Shown here piece by piece: positions 1 through 8,621 of a DNA stretch of 22,137 nt; positions within the stretch are counted from its first letter, which is position 1; the number at the start of each line of letters is the position of its first letter. The stretch spans positions 1-22,137 of the forward strand of contig JADRCO010001143.1 of assembly GCA_021464525.1 (NCBI GenBank). Direction: 5' to 3'. The translations under genes were made by a program, and so were the position numbers. Below the pieces are notes generated by a model, which saw only the letters and a program-made list of their open reading frames with translations, made no database searches and was not told the DNA's origin. This DNA is from Rhizophagus sp. LPA8_4_AMF. Lineage: Eukaryota > Glomeromycota > Glomeromycetes > Glomerales > Glomeraceae.

Positions 1-296
1 GGTTCATTACATTCTCCACATATTCCATATGCTTGTTTTCTTTTTTCTAAATCTTCCATATAAACTATTTTATCATCTGCCTCTTCTGCTGATTCAGTAG
101 TTGAACCAATAGTAGAAATTGTAACATGTAACTTTTAAAATAAATGATTAAAAAACCATTATTATTCAAATTAAAAATTCAATAATGTTATATTATTAAA
201 TGATAAAATGAATTGTTTTACCTGATAATAATAAGTATCAACTTCCTTCCATAAATTTCTTTTATTTTCTTTAGAGTTTATTTTCGATAATTCCAT
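1..296 (-). CDS. Kinase-family protein, N-terminal two exons (partial, runs off left edge)
   Basis: Reading the minus strand, exon 1 (296-222, 25 codons, starting MELSKINSKENKRNLWKEVD) ends at a GT donor. A 90-bp intron (221-132) ends in AG, and exon 2 (131-1) continues in the same phase without a stop to the window edge. Exon 2 ends with RKQAYGICGECNEP. I recognise this Cys-x-x-Cys module as the N-terminal signature that precedes the kinase-like domain in the large Rhizophagus kinase expansion. The kinase domain itself would lie outside the window, so catalytic competence cannot be judged. The start is the first ATG before a clean spliced frame. The family assignment is from memory of the family style, not a search. 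Another protein carrying this Cys module without an active kinase is possible. Confidence 0.7.
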
Positions 297-2820
297 ACTA
301 AATTAATTTGGATTGTATATATGTAAATTACAATTTACTTAGTAAATTCAAAGATAACGTTAACCATATAATAAAATGAAACGTAAAAAAAAAAAACGTA
401 AAAAAAAAAATTTTTTTAAAATTACAGAGTTCGGATAAACAAATAAGCCCTTGAGCGGCATGTGTAACATTCAAAATTTTGGTACAAAAATTCTATATAT
501 AGTAATCTGATGATAAAAATGAAATACCCTGTTACGCTATTGATCGGCATAAAAGAAAAAAGGAAAATAAAAAATAATTTCAGCCAATATTAACTAGCTG
601 TAACTTGTTTCGTTGCCAACAGGATTAATGCAGTTTAAATCAATATAACAATCAATATTTAGGTAAATTAGATATATTAGTATTAATTATAAATAAATAA
701 ATACAATGAAAAATGAATAATAATAAAAAAGTTGAAAAGTAAATAAAAAAAAAAAATCAACTTTTAAAAACTGAAAATAAGAAATTTTTAAAACAATTGA
801 AATCAATTAAAATCATCTTTTTTTAGTTTGGAAAAAAAAACCGAAAAATAAAAAACCAATTTTTTTCGGTTTGAAAAAAAAAAACGAAAAAAAAAAAATT
901 ATTAGATTTCGGTCTATAAGAAACGAAAATAAGTATTAAAAATTTAGTTTATGTTTATAAGAACTGGAAAAAAACCCCCCATTATACTTTAACCGCTGTG
1001 TCAACCATGAGACTGAGATTCATTACCATGGATTTGTGCACATGACCATTTTAACTATAATAAATATGGAATAAATTAGGCGCTGAAGTATCACGCATTT
1101 CATGTTGCACAATTCAAATTATTTATACGGGAGGGTGATCTAAACATCGTTTTCTTGTTATATAGATTCCTGAAATGTCAATTATTCAGGTCATGCATGA
1201 CTTTACTCAATGGGATAAAATTAGTAAAAATCATAAAAATTTCGCATAATTACAGGATCATCTCTAAAAATAATTTAAACCATTTCTCAGTTTTCTATTA
1301 CTTCAATAAAATTGAATTAACCAAAAATTATTAGACTATTAATTTCATTGTTTTCATAATTATGTAAACACTTGGTTTGCTATATATAATAATCCTATTT
1401 TTGCTTAATCTATCGTTATTAAATCGGTAACATTAACATTAAATAAAAGGTCTACAATGTGATTTTTTTAAAAAATATAAAATCACATAAACGCCAGAAA
1501 ATTTAAATGTACTATAACTCATGTAAGTCCGTATAAGGTTTCATAAATTTGCGTAAGTTTTGTAAATTTACATAAATTTACGTAAATTTACACTCACAGC
1601 CACGGCCCGGCCCATGCTTTTTTTATATTATACTTTCATAGTGAGATAAAATTTCAATTGTCGTATTTGTGATGGTGATTGTTTTATGTTATCAGTAAAT
1701 TTAAATAATAATAAAAAAAATATTAAATGGATTAATATCTTTCTTTCTTTTTTGATTATTTAAATTAATTTATAGGGAGTTATTACTCAGGATAAGGCTA
1801 TTGATGTTTAATTTGAAATTTCGAATGAAGTGAAAATCAAAAATTCATTTTAAAGGTGATGAACAGGGGCGGATCAGACTAGATAATTTTTTTTTCTTAA
1901 AAAAAGACCGTTAAATTTTATTTAGGGGGTTGTAGGACTACATAGCAAGTATATTATTCTCCAGTTGATATCCTCCGTTGTACTTTTGCAATGTAGACTG
2001 TAGACTGTGTAGTGGTTTATGCATTTTCTTTGAAATAATTAGTTTACAGTATATTGCTTCTATATCTTTGTCTAATAAAAAATGAAAACTGATAAAAATA
2101 AAAATTAAATAAAGTCATTTTTTTTTTACCAAAATGGTTCGAAAATGATTATAATCTAGCCATATATAATTAAAAAAATTTGTCGTAAGAAATGATTTCT
2201 ATTGGTTTGTACAAAAGACGATTCTTAGTGTATTTAAGGAATAGGGACGACTTTCTTTACTATTTTCTTGCTATTCTACCGATAGTTACGAAGGGTATAC
2301 AGTATATATAGGAGAAATTTCATCTCTCAGAAATCAGGGACGAAATCTAAATTAATTTCGGATCGACATAATAGTTTACGACAATGATATTTTCATTTTT
2401 ATCTAACGATTCCCGTTGATTGGTTCGATTGTCAAGTTGAAACAATATTTTTTAGCTTTTTTATGAAAAGTTATTTTTATAGTTACTTGACCATCAAAAT
2501 CAAATTTTTAACAGTTTAATTTCTGGGTCAAACTTTTGAATTGGTCGTCAAACAAATTTTTCTAAATCACATAATTTCAGATTGTAATACAAGTTTACAA
2601 AATAATACTTCATTGACGGATTGTCAAATTTCCTTAATTGTAATGGCGTATTTTAAACATGCACAATTACAGAATAATGTCAAACTATTTTCTATATAGA
2701 AGAATATCCTTGATTGTTTAAAGAAAAGTTCTGTAGAATTTCACTTTGTTATTGTATCTTCATTAAATATAAATATCGCTTTATAATTTTTTAAATTTAA
2801 TTTTCTTGAAATACAACATT
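297..2820. other. Gene-poor AT-rich intergenic stretch
   Basis: No convincing coding exon was found here on either strand. The stretch holds long A and T tracts (for example 380-420 and 830-890), a short run of TTTACGTAAATTTA-type palindromic repeats near 1550-1590 followed by a small GC-rich patch (1600-1617), and an isolated CAGGGGCGGATC at 1864-1875 that resembles a DNA-transposon end but has no partner. A copy of a dispersed repeat sits at 2118-2180. Confidence 0.6.
2118..2180 (+). repeat. Dispersed direct repeat, copy 1
   Basis: This stretch, from a T tract through TACCAAAATGGTT to ATAATTAAAA, closely matches 7812-7868 in the same orientation, with a few substitutions and a 7-base length difference. 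The two copies bracket the kinase-pseudogene and Myb region. No coding or structural role is visible, and similarity does not clearly extend beyond about 60 bp. Confidence 0.45.
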
Positions 2821-4193
2821 ATGAGCACAGATGATAAATCCATTGATCCTACGCCAAAATTAAAATCTAATCCTGTACCTGTTTTATTTATTCAAAACAA
2901 TGAGAAAAAATGTAATTATTGTGGAAATAAATAACTCCAAAACTACTTAGATTTGAACAAAAATAATGCCAAATTTGCTTATTTTGGCATATTTTATATA
3001 CAAAAAATACAATAATACATACTTGGATGCACATCATTATTCTCAGTGTATTGAACATAAAGCAACCAGAGATAATTTTTGTGTAACAAAAATTCAAGAA
3101 TGGTGTGAATATTGCTCTGAGATTTTATGCTTTACACAAGTAGTCACTAAGTAGTCATAGAAAGTTATATTTCAATTGCCAACTTTTATTAGAAAAGTTG
3201 CAAAATTTGTAATTACGGTTTGTTATCAGATCAGATTATCGGATGGGTAGAATCTACTTTGACTACTAAAAAGTTCATTCCAATTTTTATAGGATAATGA
3301 TGGTGGATGTTTGGTTTGTTTACAAGAACTAATATATATATGCCAAGAGTCGTAAAAAGTGGTGTTCACATTGCTATATAATTTATGCTATGTAAGTATT
3401 GTTTAACAGCAAATATTATGTTTGGAATTATAAATCAATCTCATTGTAAGAAATGTAAAAAAATATCACTTATTAACATTAACATTTAATATTAGCGAAA
3501 ATTGCATTATAGATGAATTACTTGTTTTCACAATAATTGAAATTAACACTCGTCATTTTATCGCTAATAATACTTTATTTTATAAGAATAGATTTTTACT
3601 AAAATTAGGCAGTGGACGATCAATAAAGTGGATTCCATATTCTCAAATTAAAAATTTAAGGAAAACAGGAGGAGGATTTAGAATTAATTTATAGAATAAT
3701 TTGGTCAAAATTTACATATGAAGACATTATTGTTGCCGTAAAAAATTATATATTTTTTAAATGAGGTAATATTTCATTTTATATTTTTACGAGTGTATTT
3801 TTCTAATATATTTATACTTTAGTAAAAAGTTCACTTATTTATTATAGTGATAAATGATAATAGTTGGGTTATTGGCTTTTATGGCATAATCCAAGACCCT
3901 ACAACAAAAGAATACATGTTAATATTGAATTATGCAGAAGGTGAAAATTTACATGATTATTTGCAAAAGAACTTATAAATAATATATGGGATGATCAATT
4001 GAGTATAATATTTTAATAAGTTTATTAACTACTAAGTTCATTGTTTTATTTAGATTCCAAAATATTCATAATAATGATTTTATACATTGAGGTATTCATA
4101 GTGGAAACATGTTATCGTTTACACATTGGAAAATTGGAGACTTAGGGTTATCGCATAATTCTTCATCAAATGATCATGAAATATATGGGGTAA
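2821..4193 (+). pseudogene. Kinase-family pseudogene, 5' block (Cys-rich region to activation segment)
   Basis: The order of conserved pieces follows the Rhizophagus kinase-like family, but they are spread over three frames. First comes an N-terminus starting MSTDDKSIDPTPK and ending in CNYCGNK-stop. Next are Cys-rich segments (IQEWCEYCSEIL near 3090; GWVESTLTTKKFIPI near 3240; CKYCLTANIMFGI near 3390). After these comes WIPYSQIKNLRKTGGGF, the start of the kinase fold, near 3630-3680. VAVK with its lysine is present at about 3729-3740, then GIIQDPTTKEYMLILNYAEG near 3880-3940. IHNNDFIH is followed by TGA, and the block ends with GDLGLS and EIYG. The catalytic HRD has become H-stop-G (4085-4093). 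Several frameshifts, stops and relic introns make this a dead copy. It continues at 6413-7107. Confidence 0.8.
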
Positions 4194-4646
4194 TACCTTG
4201 CAATTACACATATGAATTTTAAATCATTGTTACTCGAATAAAACAATAAATTTTTGATTAATCACATCACATGAGAATCCATATGTTTATTCCTGAGCGA
4301 GAAACACACCGCGTCATATATAAATTTCACTATTTTACATAGATTTATATAAAAATACCTTAATTTTAAAAGTTAATAACTTTAATAATACGATATCTAG
4401 AGAAAAATTCGTCCGATAGAATGAAAGAGAATACTTTAAATTATAACTTAAATAATTTTATCAGTTTACTTTTTTCAAATTAGCATAAAATTTAAATGAT
4501 AAAAATGACCAAATTTTATTAGAAAAATAATTGATACATATGATAATTTTGATATTATGATAATTAAATACTATAGAAAATTTAAACATGATTTTTTAAA
4601 AATAATAATAATAATAATAACGATAAATTAAATCTCATATCTCTGT
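4194..4646. other. Left half of the large pseudogene intron or insertion
   Basis: The DNA after the candidate donor GTAATA at 4194 carries no kinase-like coding. It is AT-rich, with an (AAT)n microsatellite at about 4603-4620, and leads into the 3' end of the minus-strand Myb gene. Confidence 0.45.
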
Positions 4647-4651
4647 TTATT
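4646..4651 (-). terminator. AATAAA polyadenylation-type signal overlapping the Myb stop codon
   Basis: On the minus strand the stop codon TAA sits inside GAATAAAC, so a canonical AATAAA hexamer overlaps the end of the Myb reading frame. Whether it is used is unknown; a signal this close to the stop would give a very short 3' UTR. Confidence 0.3.
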
Positions 4652-5404
4652 CGGCAAGCAAGCTTAAAATTTGCAAACGGTTTAAATCTTCATTATGAAA
4701 CATTTTAGAAAGAAGGCATCTTTTTAATGAATACCAATAGTTTTTTGGAATTGTATCAGGACGCAATGTATTGAATCTTACTTCCATATCGCAGATTAAG
4801 TTTTTCCAATTGATTTCATCATTTGGTCCTAGATTATTTTCAATCCATTGGACTATAAATTTTTTTTCATCGACGCTAAGAGGTTCACGATTAACTGAAA
4901 GGTTCAAAATGATTATTATTATTAATATTATTTAAAAAAAAAAGAAAGAAAATTTAAAATTTATTACTTACGCCCGGGTTTGAGGTTATCTACCCAGCTA
5001 AATAATAACAAAAATCAATTTTAAAATTCTTTTTTCAAAAAAAAAATAATAATAAATAAATTAAAGTAAATTAAATTATTAAAGTTATAATAGCTCACCG
5101 CTGCCTAATTCTTTTGGGTTTATATTTAGGAATTTCTTTTTCAATCTCCGCGAAAGGGTTCGAATATAGGGTTTCATATCTTCTCTCTACCATACATTCC
5201 ACAATAAAATTGTCGATCTACAGAAAGGATTTTTTTTTTTTTTTTTTTTGAGGTTAATGAATAATCGAATAACCAAAAAAAAATAATGTATCCAAATATT
5301 TTTGAAAAAAAAATACATACTTTTTCAGTAAAAGGCACTTTTGTTGCTGTTGACATGTTTTTTGTTGATATATTTTTTGTTGATATAAAAAATATATTTT
5401 TCAA
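4647..5404 (-). CDS. Two-repeat Myb (R2R3-like) DNA-binding protein, four exons
   Basis: Four minus-strand exons join in frame through GT-AG introns: 5356-5321 (from the internal ATG; 5404 if the upstream in-frame ATG is used), 5217-5099, 4997-4972 and 4894-4647. Introns are 103, 101 and 77 bp. The product is 142 aa (158 from the upstream ATG). Numbering from the internal ATG, residues 8-60 form a first Myb repeat (PFTEKIDNF, then IPKYKPKRIRQRWVDNLKPG). Residues 61-119 form the second (LNREPLSVDEKKF, three spaced Trp/Phe positions W77, W90, F101, then IPKNYWYSLKR). The RQRW-x-(3)-L-x-PG-LNR linker and the NYW recognition-helix end are classic Myb features. R2 lacks its usual first two Trp residues. 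Such proteins normally act as nuclear DNA-binding regulators; the target is unknown. The gene lies wholly inside the large gap of the kinase pseudogene, antisense to it. The absence of stops or frameshifts suggests it is intact. Confidence 0.78.
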
Positions 5405-5528
5405 ACAAAAGAGGAAAAAAGGTGATGCAGCAGATTTAAGGAATAAATGGAGACTTTATTTAAAAAAATCCGGAATTTTTTTTCCGCATGATAAATTAAT
5501 GCAGATTAATGCGCCACATATTGGGTAA
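5405..5528 (+). pseudogene. Possible Myb/telobox-like exon fragment, divergent to the Myb gene
   Basis: The plus-strand frame reads KKGDAADLRNKWRLYLKKSG and then about 20 more residues to a TAA at 5526. The DLRNKWR core resembles the recognition helix of telobox-type Myb/SANT domains (DLKDKWR in the TRF family). Nothing upstream on the plus strand supplies the first two helices, because that DNA is antisense to Myb exon 1. It is therefore at best a fragment or a lone downstream exon with a possible AG acceptor just before AGGAAAAAAGG. Chance similarity is possible. Confidence 0.25.
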
Positions 5529-6412
5529 TGATCCCTGAATTTTACAGGTAACACAGGCAGGGATCTTTTTTATCAAAAAAAGAAAAAAAAATTTGCTCAA
5601 AAAAAAAAATGCAAAACTGATAATAATATACTTCTTAACGTATAACTGATTGTGTGAAAAAACTGAATTCAATGTCTGACTTTGTGATTTGTTAAAACTT
5701 AAAAGTTAAAGTAGTTAAAGTTTAAATATTTTTTTTTTATTTTAAACAAATTTTACCATAGAAACAAAACGAATCATTTAACTTATTATATTTCTTACTT
5801 AATATGATATTTATAATATTATATTTAGTCCTTTAATAATAAATTTATTTTGATTACCAATTAACCTAATTACTGTATAACGCCTCCGCAGCAAATAAAT
5901 TATAGATTTCCGATCCTCTTTCACCCTAGAAGAGGACATCAAAGTATGTGGAAATTCAACCAAAACTTTCTTCAAATTATATAAGAAATATCACTTCTTA
6001 ATTTGTTCTTATATTACAGTAATTTGTGTTTTTTTCTAGCATCTACATCTATTTCCTCATTTCATAAAACCATTAAGTAAATAAAATAATCACTCTTTTC
6101 GTTCCATAAAAAAGTACATTAATGTTAAATTATTATTTTTCAAATACAACCACAAATTGACGTTTAATACTGTATGTAATACTAGCAACAAGTTGTTAAT
6201 AGTTAAGTGGAAAAATATTATTGGTTCACAACAATCCACCCTTGCATAATCCATTAATCTTAGCCTCAATTACTTTTACAGCAAAATGCTAAGATTCTTA
6301 AGGATTTTAGTTTGTTTTTTGGTAAAAATGACTTTAATTATAAAGCTTGATCATTATTCTGTTTTTCAATGGTAAATAATATTTAATTTCAAAAAATAAT
6401 AATGCTTTTTAG
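5529..6412. other. Right half of the pseudogene gap, no gene recognised
   Basis: A short hairpin (GATCCCTG at 5530-5537 pairing with CAGGGATC at 5558-5565) is followed by a T run. Further on is AT-rich DNA with a small stem TCCTCTT/AAGAGGA near 5917-5940. A 29-codon ORF begins at 6286 (MLRFLRILVCFLVK...), with a hydrophobic start and no recognisable family, and I do not consider it a supported gene. Kinase-like coding resumes at about 6413. Confidence 0.4.
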
Positions 6413-7107
6413 TTACATTATGCATAAAAAACTTTCCATAATACTTCCATATGTTTATATTGCACCGGAAATATTTAAAGATGCTGATTTTCAAAAGAAT
6501 CTGATGTATATAGTTTTGATATGATGTGGGAACTTACAACAGGTTGTAATAATGTTGAACATAATGTTAATGCAATTTATGAAATTATTTGATCTTAATA
6601 CAAATAAATACAATCAGTAATTTCAATTTTAACAATAAACATTTTTTTCCGGCCTAAAAATACAAATGATATTCCTAAATGTTATGCCAAATTAATGAAA
6701 AAATTCTAATCCTTCAAATAGACCGACTATTAATGAATTATTAGACTATTATTAGTAATGAATGGAATTACTCCATTTTTTCTAAAACATAATTATAAAA
6801 ACTAAATTTATAAAAGAAAATTTATAAGTTAAAAAAAAAAAGATTTGAATTAAAACAATCAGAGAAACTTGGTCCCGAATTTAGTGGAAAATCTCATCTG
6901 AAACAATTTAAATAAGTAGAGCATTAAGTTCTTTGATTTCTAAAGCTTCAAATATAAATTTCATTTAATGTGAAATAAGGTACATACATACGGACAAGTG
7001 ATAGTAATTTAATTCTATTTTGTTATATTTTTATTTAGATATCTTTTATTAATTTTTTAGGATATATTACACAAGAATAAGAATTTGATATAGAGGAATA
7101 TTTATAA
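6413..7107 (+). pseudogene. Kinase-family pseudogene, 3' block (APE motif to C-terminal tail)
   Basis: After the gap the family order resumes: ILPYVYIAPEIFKDADF (6440-6495, containing APE), then MMWELTTG and NVEHNVNAIYEII in a shifted frame near 6520-6590. Next are a degraded RPKNTNDIPKCYAKLMKK near 6650-6705 and a RPTINEL-like remnant near 6721. The C-terminal tail follows, with LGPEFSGKSH near 6870 and ITQE-stop-EFDIEEYL near 7066-7107. Each piece is cut by stops or frameshifts. It is collinear with the block ending at 4193, so the two are one pseudogene interrupted by 2.2 kb. The breakpoint lies between EIYG and the expected V-I-P-Y-V-A-P-E, where this family often has an intron. Confidence 0.75.
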
Positions 7108-7111
7108 ATCA

Positions 7112-7213
7112 CGTTGATTAATATCACAATTATTAACCACTGCTAGCAGATGATTGGGCCGAATCTGTCCAATCAGAATTCAGCATTGGTTAACAATTGT
7201 ATATTTATCAACG
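7112..7213. repeat. 102-bp imperfect palindrome (fold-back element)
   Basis: The left arm begins CGTTGATTAATATCACAATT and runs through TTAACCACTGCT. The right arm is its near-perfect inverse, AGCATTGGTTAACAATTG to TATATTTATCAACG. Inside, TGATTGG (7151-7157) pairs with CCAATCA (7169-7175), leaving a small loop. Almost the whole 102 bp can form one long hairpin. It begins immediately after the last recognisable kinase-pseudogene codon. A tiny MITE or solo palindrome is the likeliest origin. No clear target-site duplication is visible. Confidence 0.7.
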
Positions 7214-8621
7214 CAAGCACAATATTATCGTGTGACATTATGATGTTATAATTAAGCTTTTAATAAGCTTATAAAAATAAACTTTTAATAATTAAATCTC
7301 ACCTAAAAATAATTCAATTCTGATAGATCATCATCATATAGCGGAGCACGATAATTAAATTAACTCGTTAATAATATTCTAGATCATCCATATAAATTAT
7401 TACGTCAACAATTTTATAATATATTTATTTTTTTTTTTTAACTCAATATATTTATTAAAGTTGATAATTTAATCGAGATTATTAAATTTATATTCACCTC
7501 CGAGCGATAATTACAATTTTCATGAGAAAGATTAAAATATTTATAGCACATCGCCACATTTTAAAATAGATAACTTCATTGTCAAATTTTGAACAATATT
7601 TTTATTGACATTTTTTTTTAATTCGAGTACGATTACGAACGATTTCATATATACAAAATTTCGGGGTCTAATAAATAAAGCTTATGACTGCTGAATCAAT
7701 AAATATCCCAATTGATTTCCCATTACTATGTATGCAGTGAGTCATATCGGCCCATACGAATATTTTTTTAATATTATACGGTCAATAACCAATTAAGACT
7801 CAAAGTTTTTTATTTTTTTTACCAAAATGGTTTTAAAATGATTATGATCTCTATAATTAAAAGATTTGGTCATAATTTAGATTATCCTGTATAAAGAATT
7901 GTGTAAACAATGTCTGTTATCATAGGAATTATTGAACTTAATTAATTAAAGAATATATGGTTTAAGTTTATTGATCCCAATACGAAGTAATGAAATATTT
8001 ATTTTTAATAAATAATAATAATAATAAGTATTATGCTGACAAAACTCACCCTAATTTGTGTAGCAGTTATCGAATAAGACAGCGAAACATAAATGTTCCC
8101 TATACACACTGTAAATTAATTATAATGAAATTCCTTTTACAAAAAGAAGAATAAAAGATATTAATAATTTTTCAAGATAAATTTTTTTTTACAAAAAGAT
8201 AAAAAGATAAAATCAAAAATGGAAAGTGATTTAAGTAATTTCCTGAAATTTTTTTAATAAAAACGAAAAAATAATTGGATTTTTTGAGTCAACTTAGTTT
8301 ATTACAAAAAGAGAAAAAGAATAAATAAAAATGGTAAGTTAAATAATTTAAAGAAGAATATGTAATTCAAATTGGGAATTTTGGTTAGATAATGAAATAC
8401 TAAAAATACACCCAATTTTTCATTTCAAAGATATGATCATCCATTCGTCATGTGTTTTATGATTTCACCAATACTAAAATAGTATGGTATAATCAATTTC
8501 GAAAAATTCTTTTAGGGTCGACCAAATGGTGAGATCAGCCATATACTATATAGTTACGCAAATAATTTATATAAAAGACATTCTTTTTCATGATTTATGC
8601 AATTTACATTCAATTATAACA
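7214..8621. other. Intergenic stretch and presumed P450 upstream region
   Basis: No supported gene was found here. It is AT-rich with T runs (7429-7440), an (AAT)n run near 8010-8026 and a second copy of the dispersed repeat at 7812-7868. The last few hundred bases should hold the promoter and 5' UTR of the P450 gene. I cannot identify a convincing TATA element in such AT-rich DNA. An upstream in-frame ATG at 8526 would add 32 residues to the P450. Confidence 0.5.
7812..7868 (+). repeat. Dispersed direct repeat, copy 2
   Basis: This is the partner of 2118-2180, with the shared core TACCAAAATGGTT and AAAATGATTATRATCT. It differs by scattered substitutions and lacks a few bases near the end. 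It is about 5.7 kb from copy 1, in the same orientation. Confidence 0.45.

Noticed and set aside
1864..1875. CAGGGGCGGATC as a transposon terminal inverted repeat
   Set aside because: No inverse partner was found in the window and no transposase coding is nearby.
2888..3097. Minus-strand 69-codon ORF
   Set aside because: It is antisense to the Cys-rich part of the kinase pseudogene and has no coding character of its own.
5174..5404. Continuous minus-strand 76-codon ORF
   Set aside because: It reads through Myb intron 1 and into the wrong frame of exon 2; the spliced model gives a recognisable domain instead.
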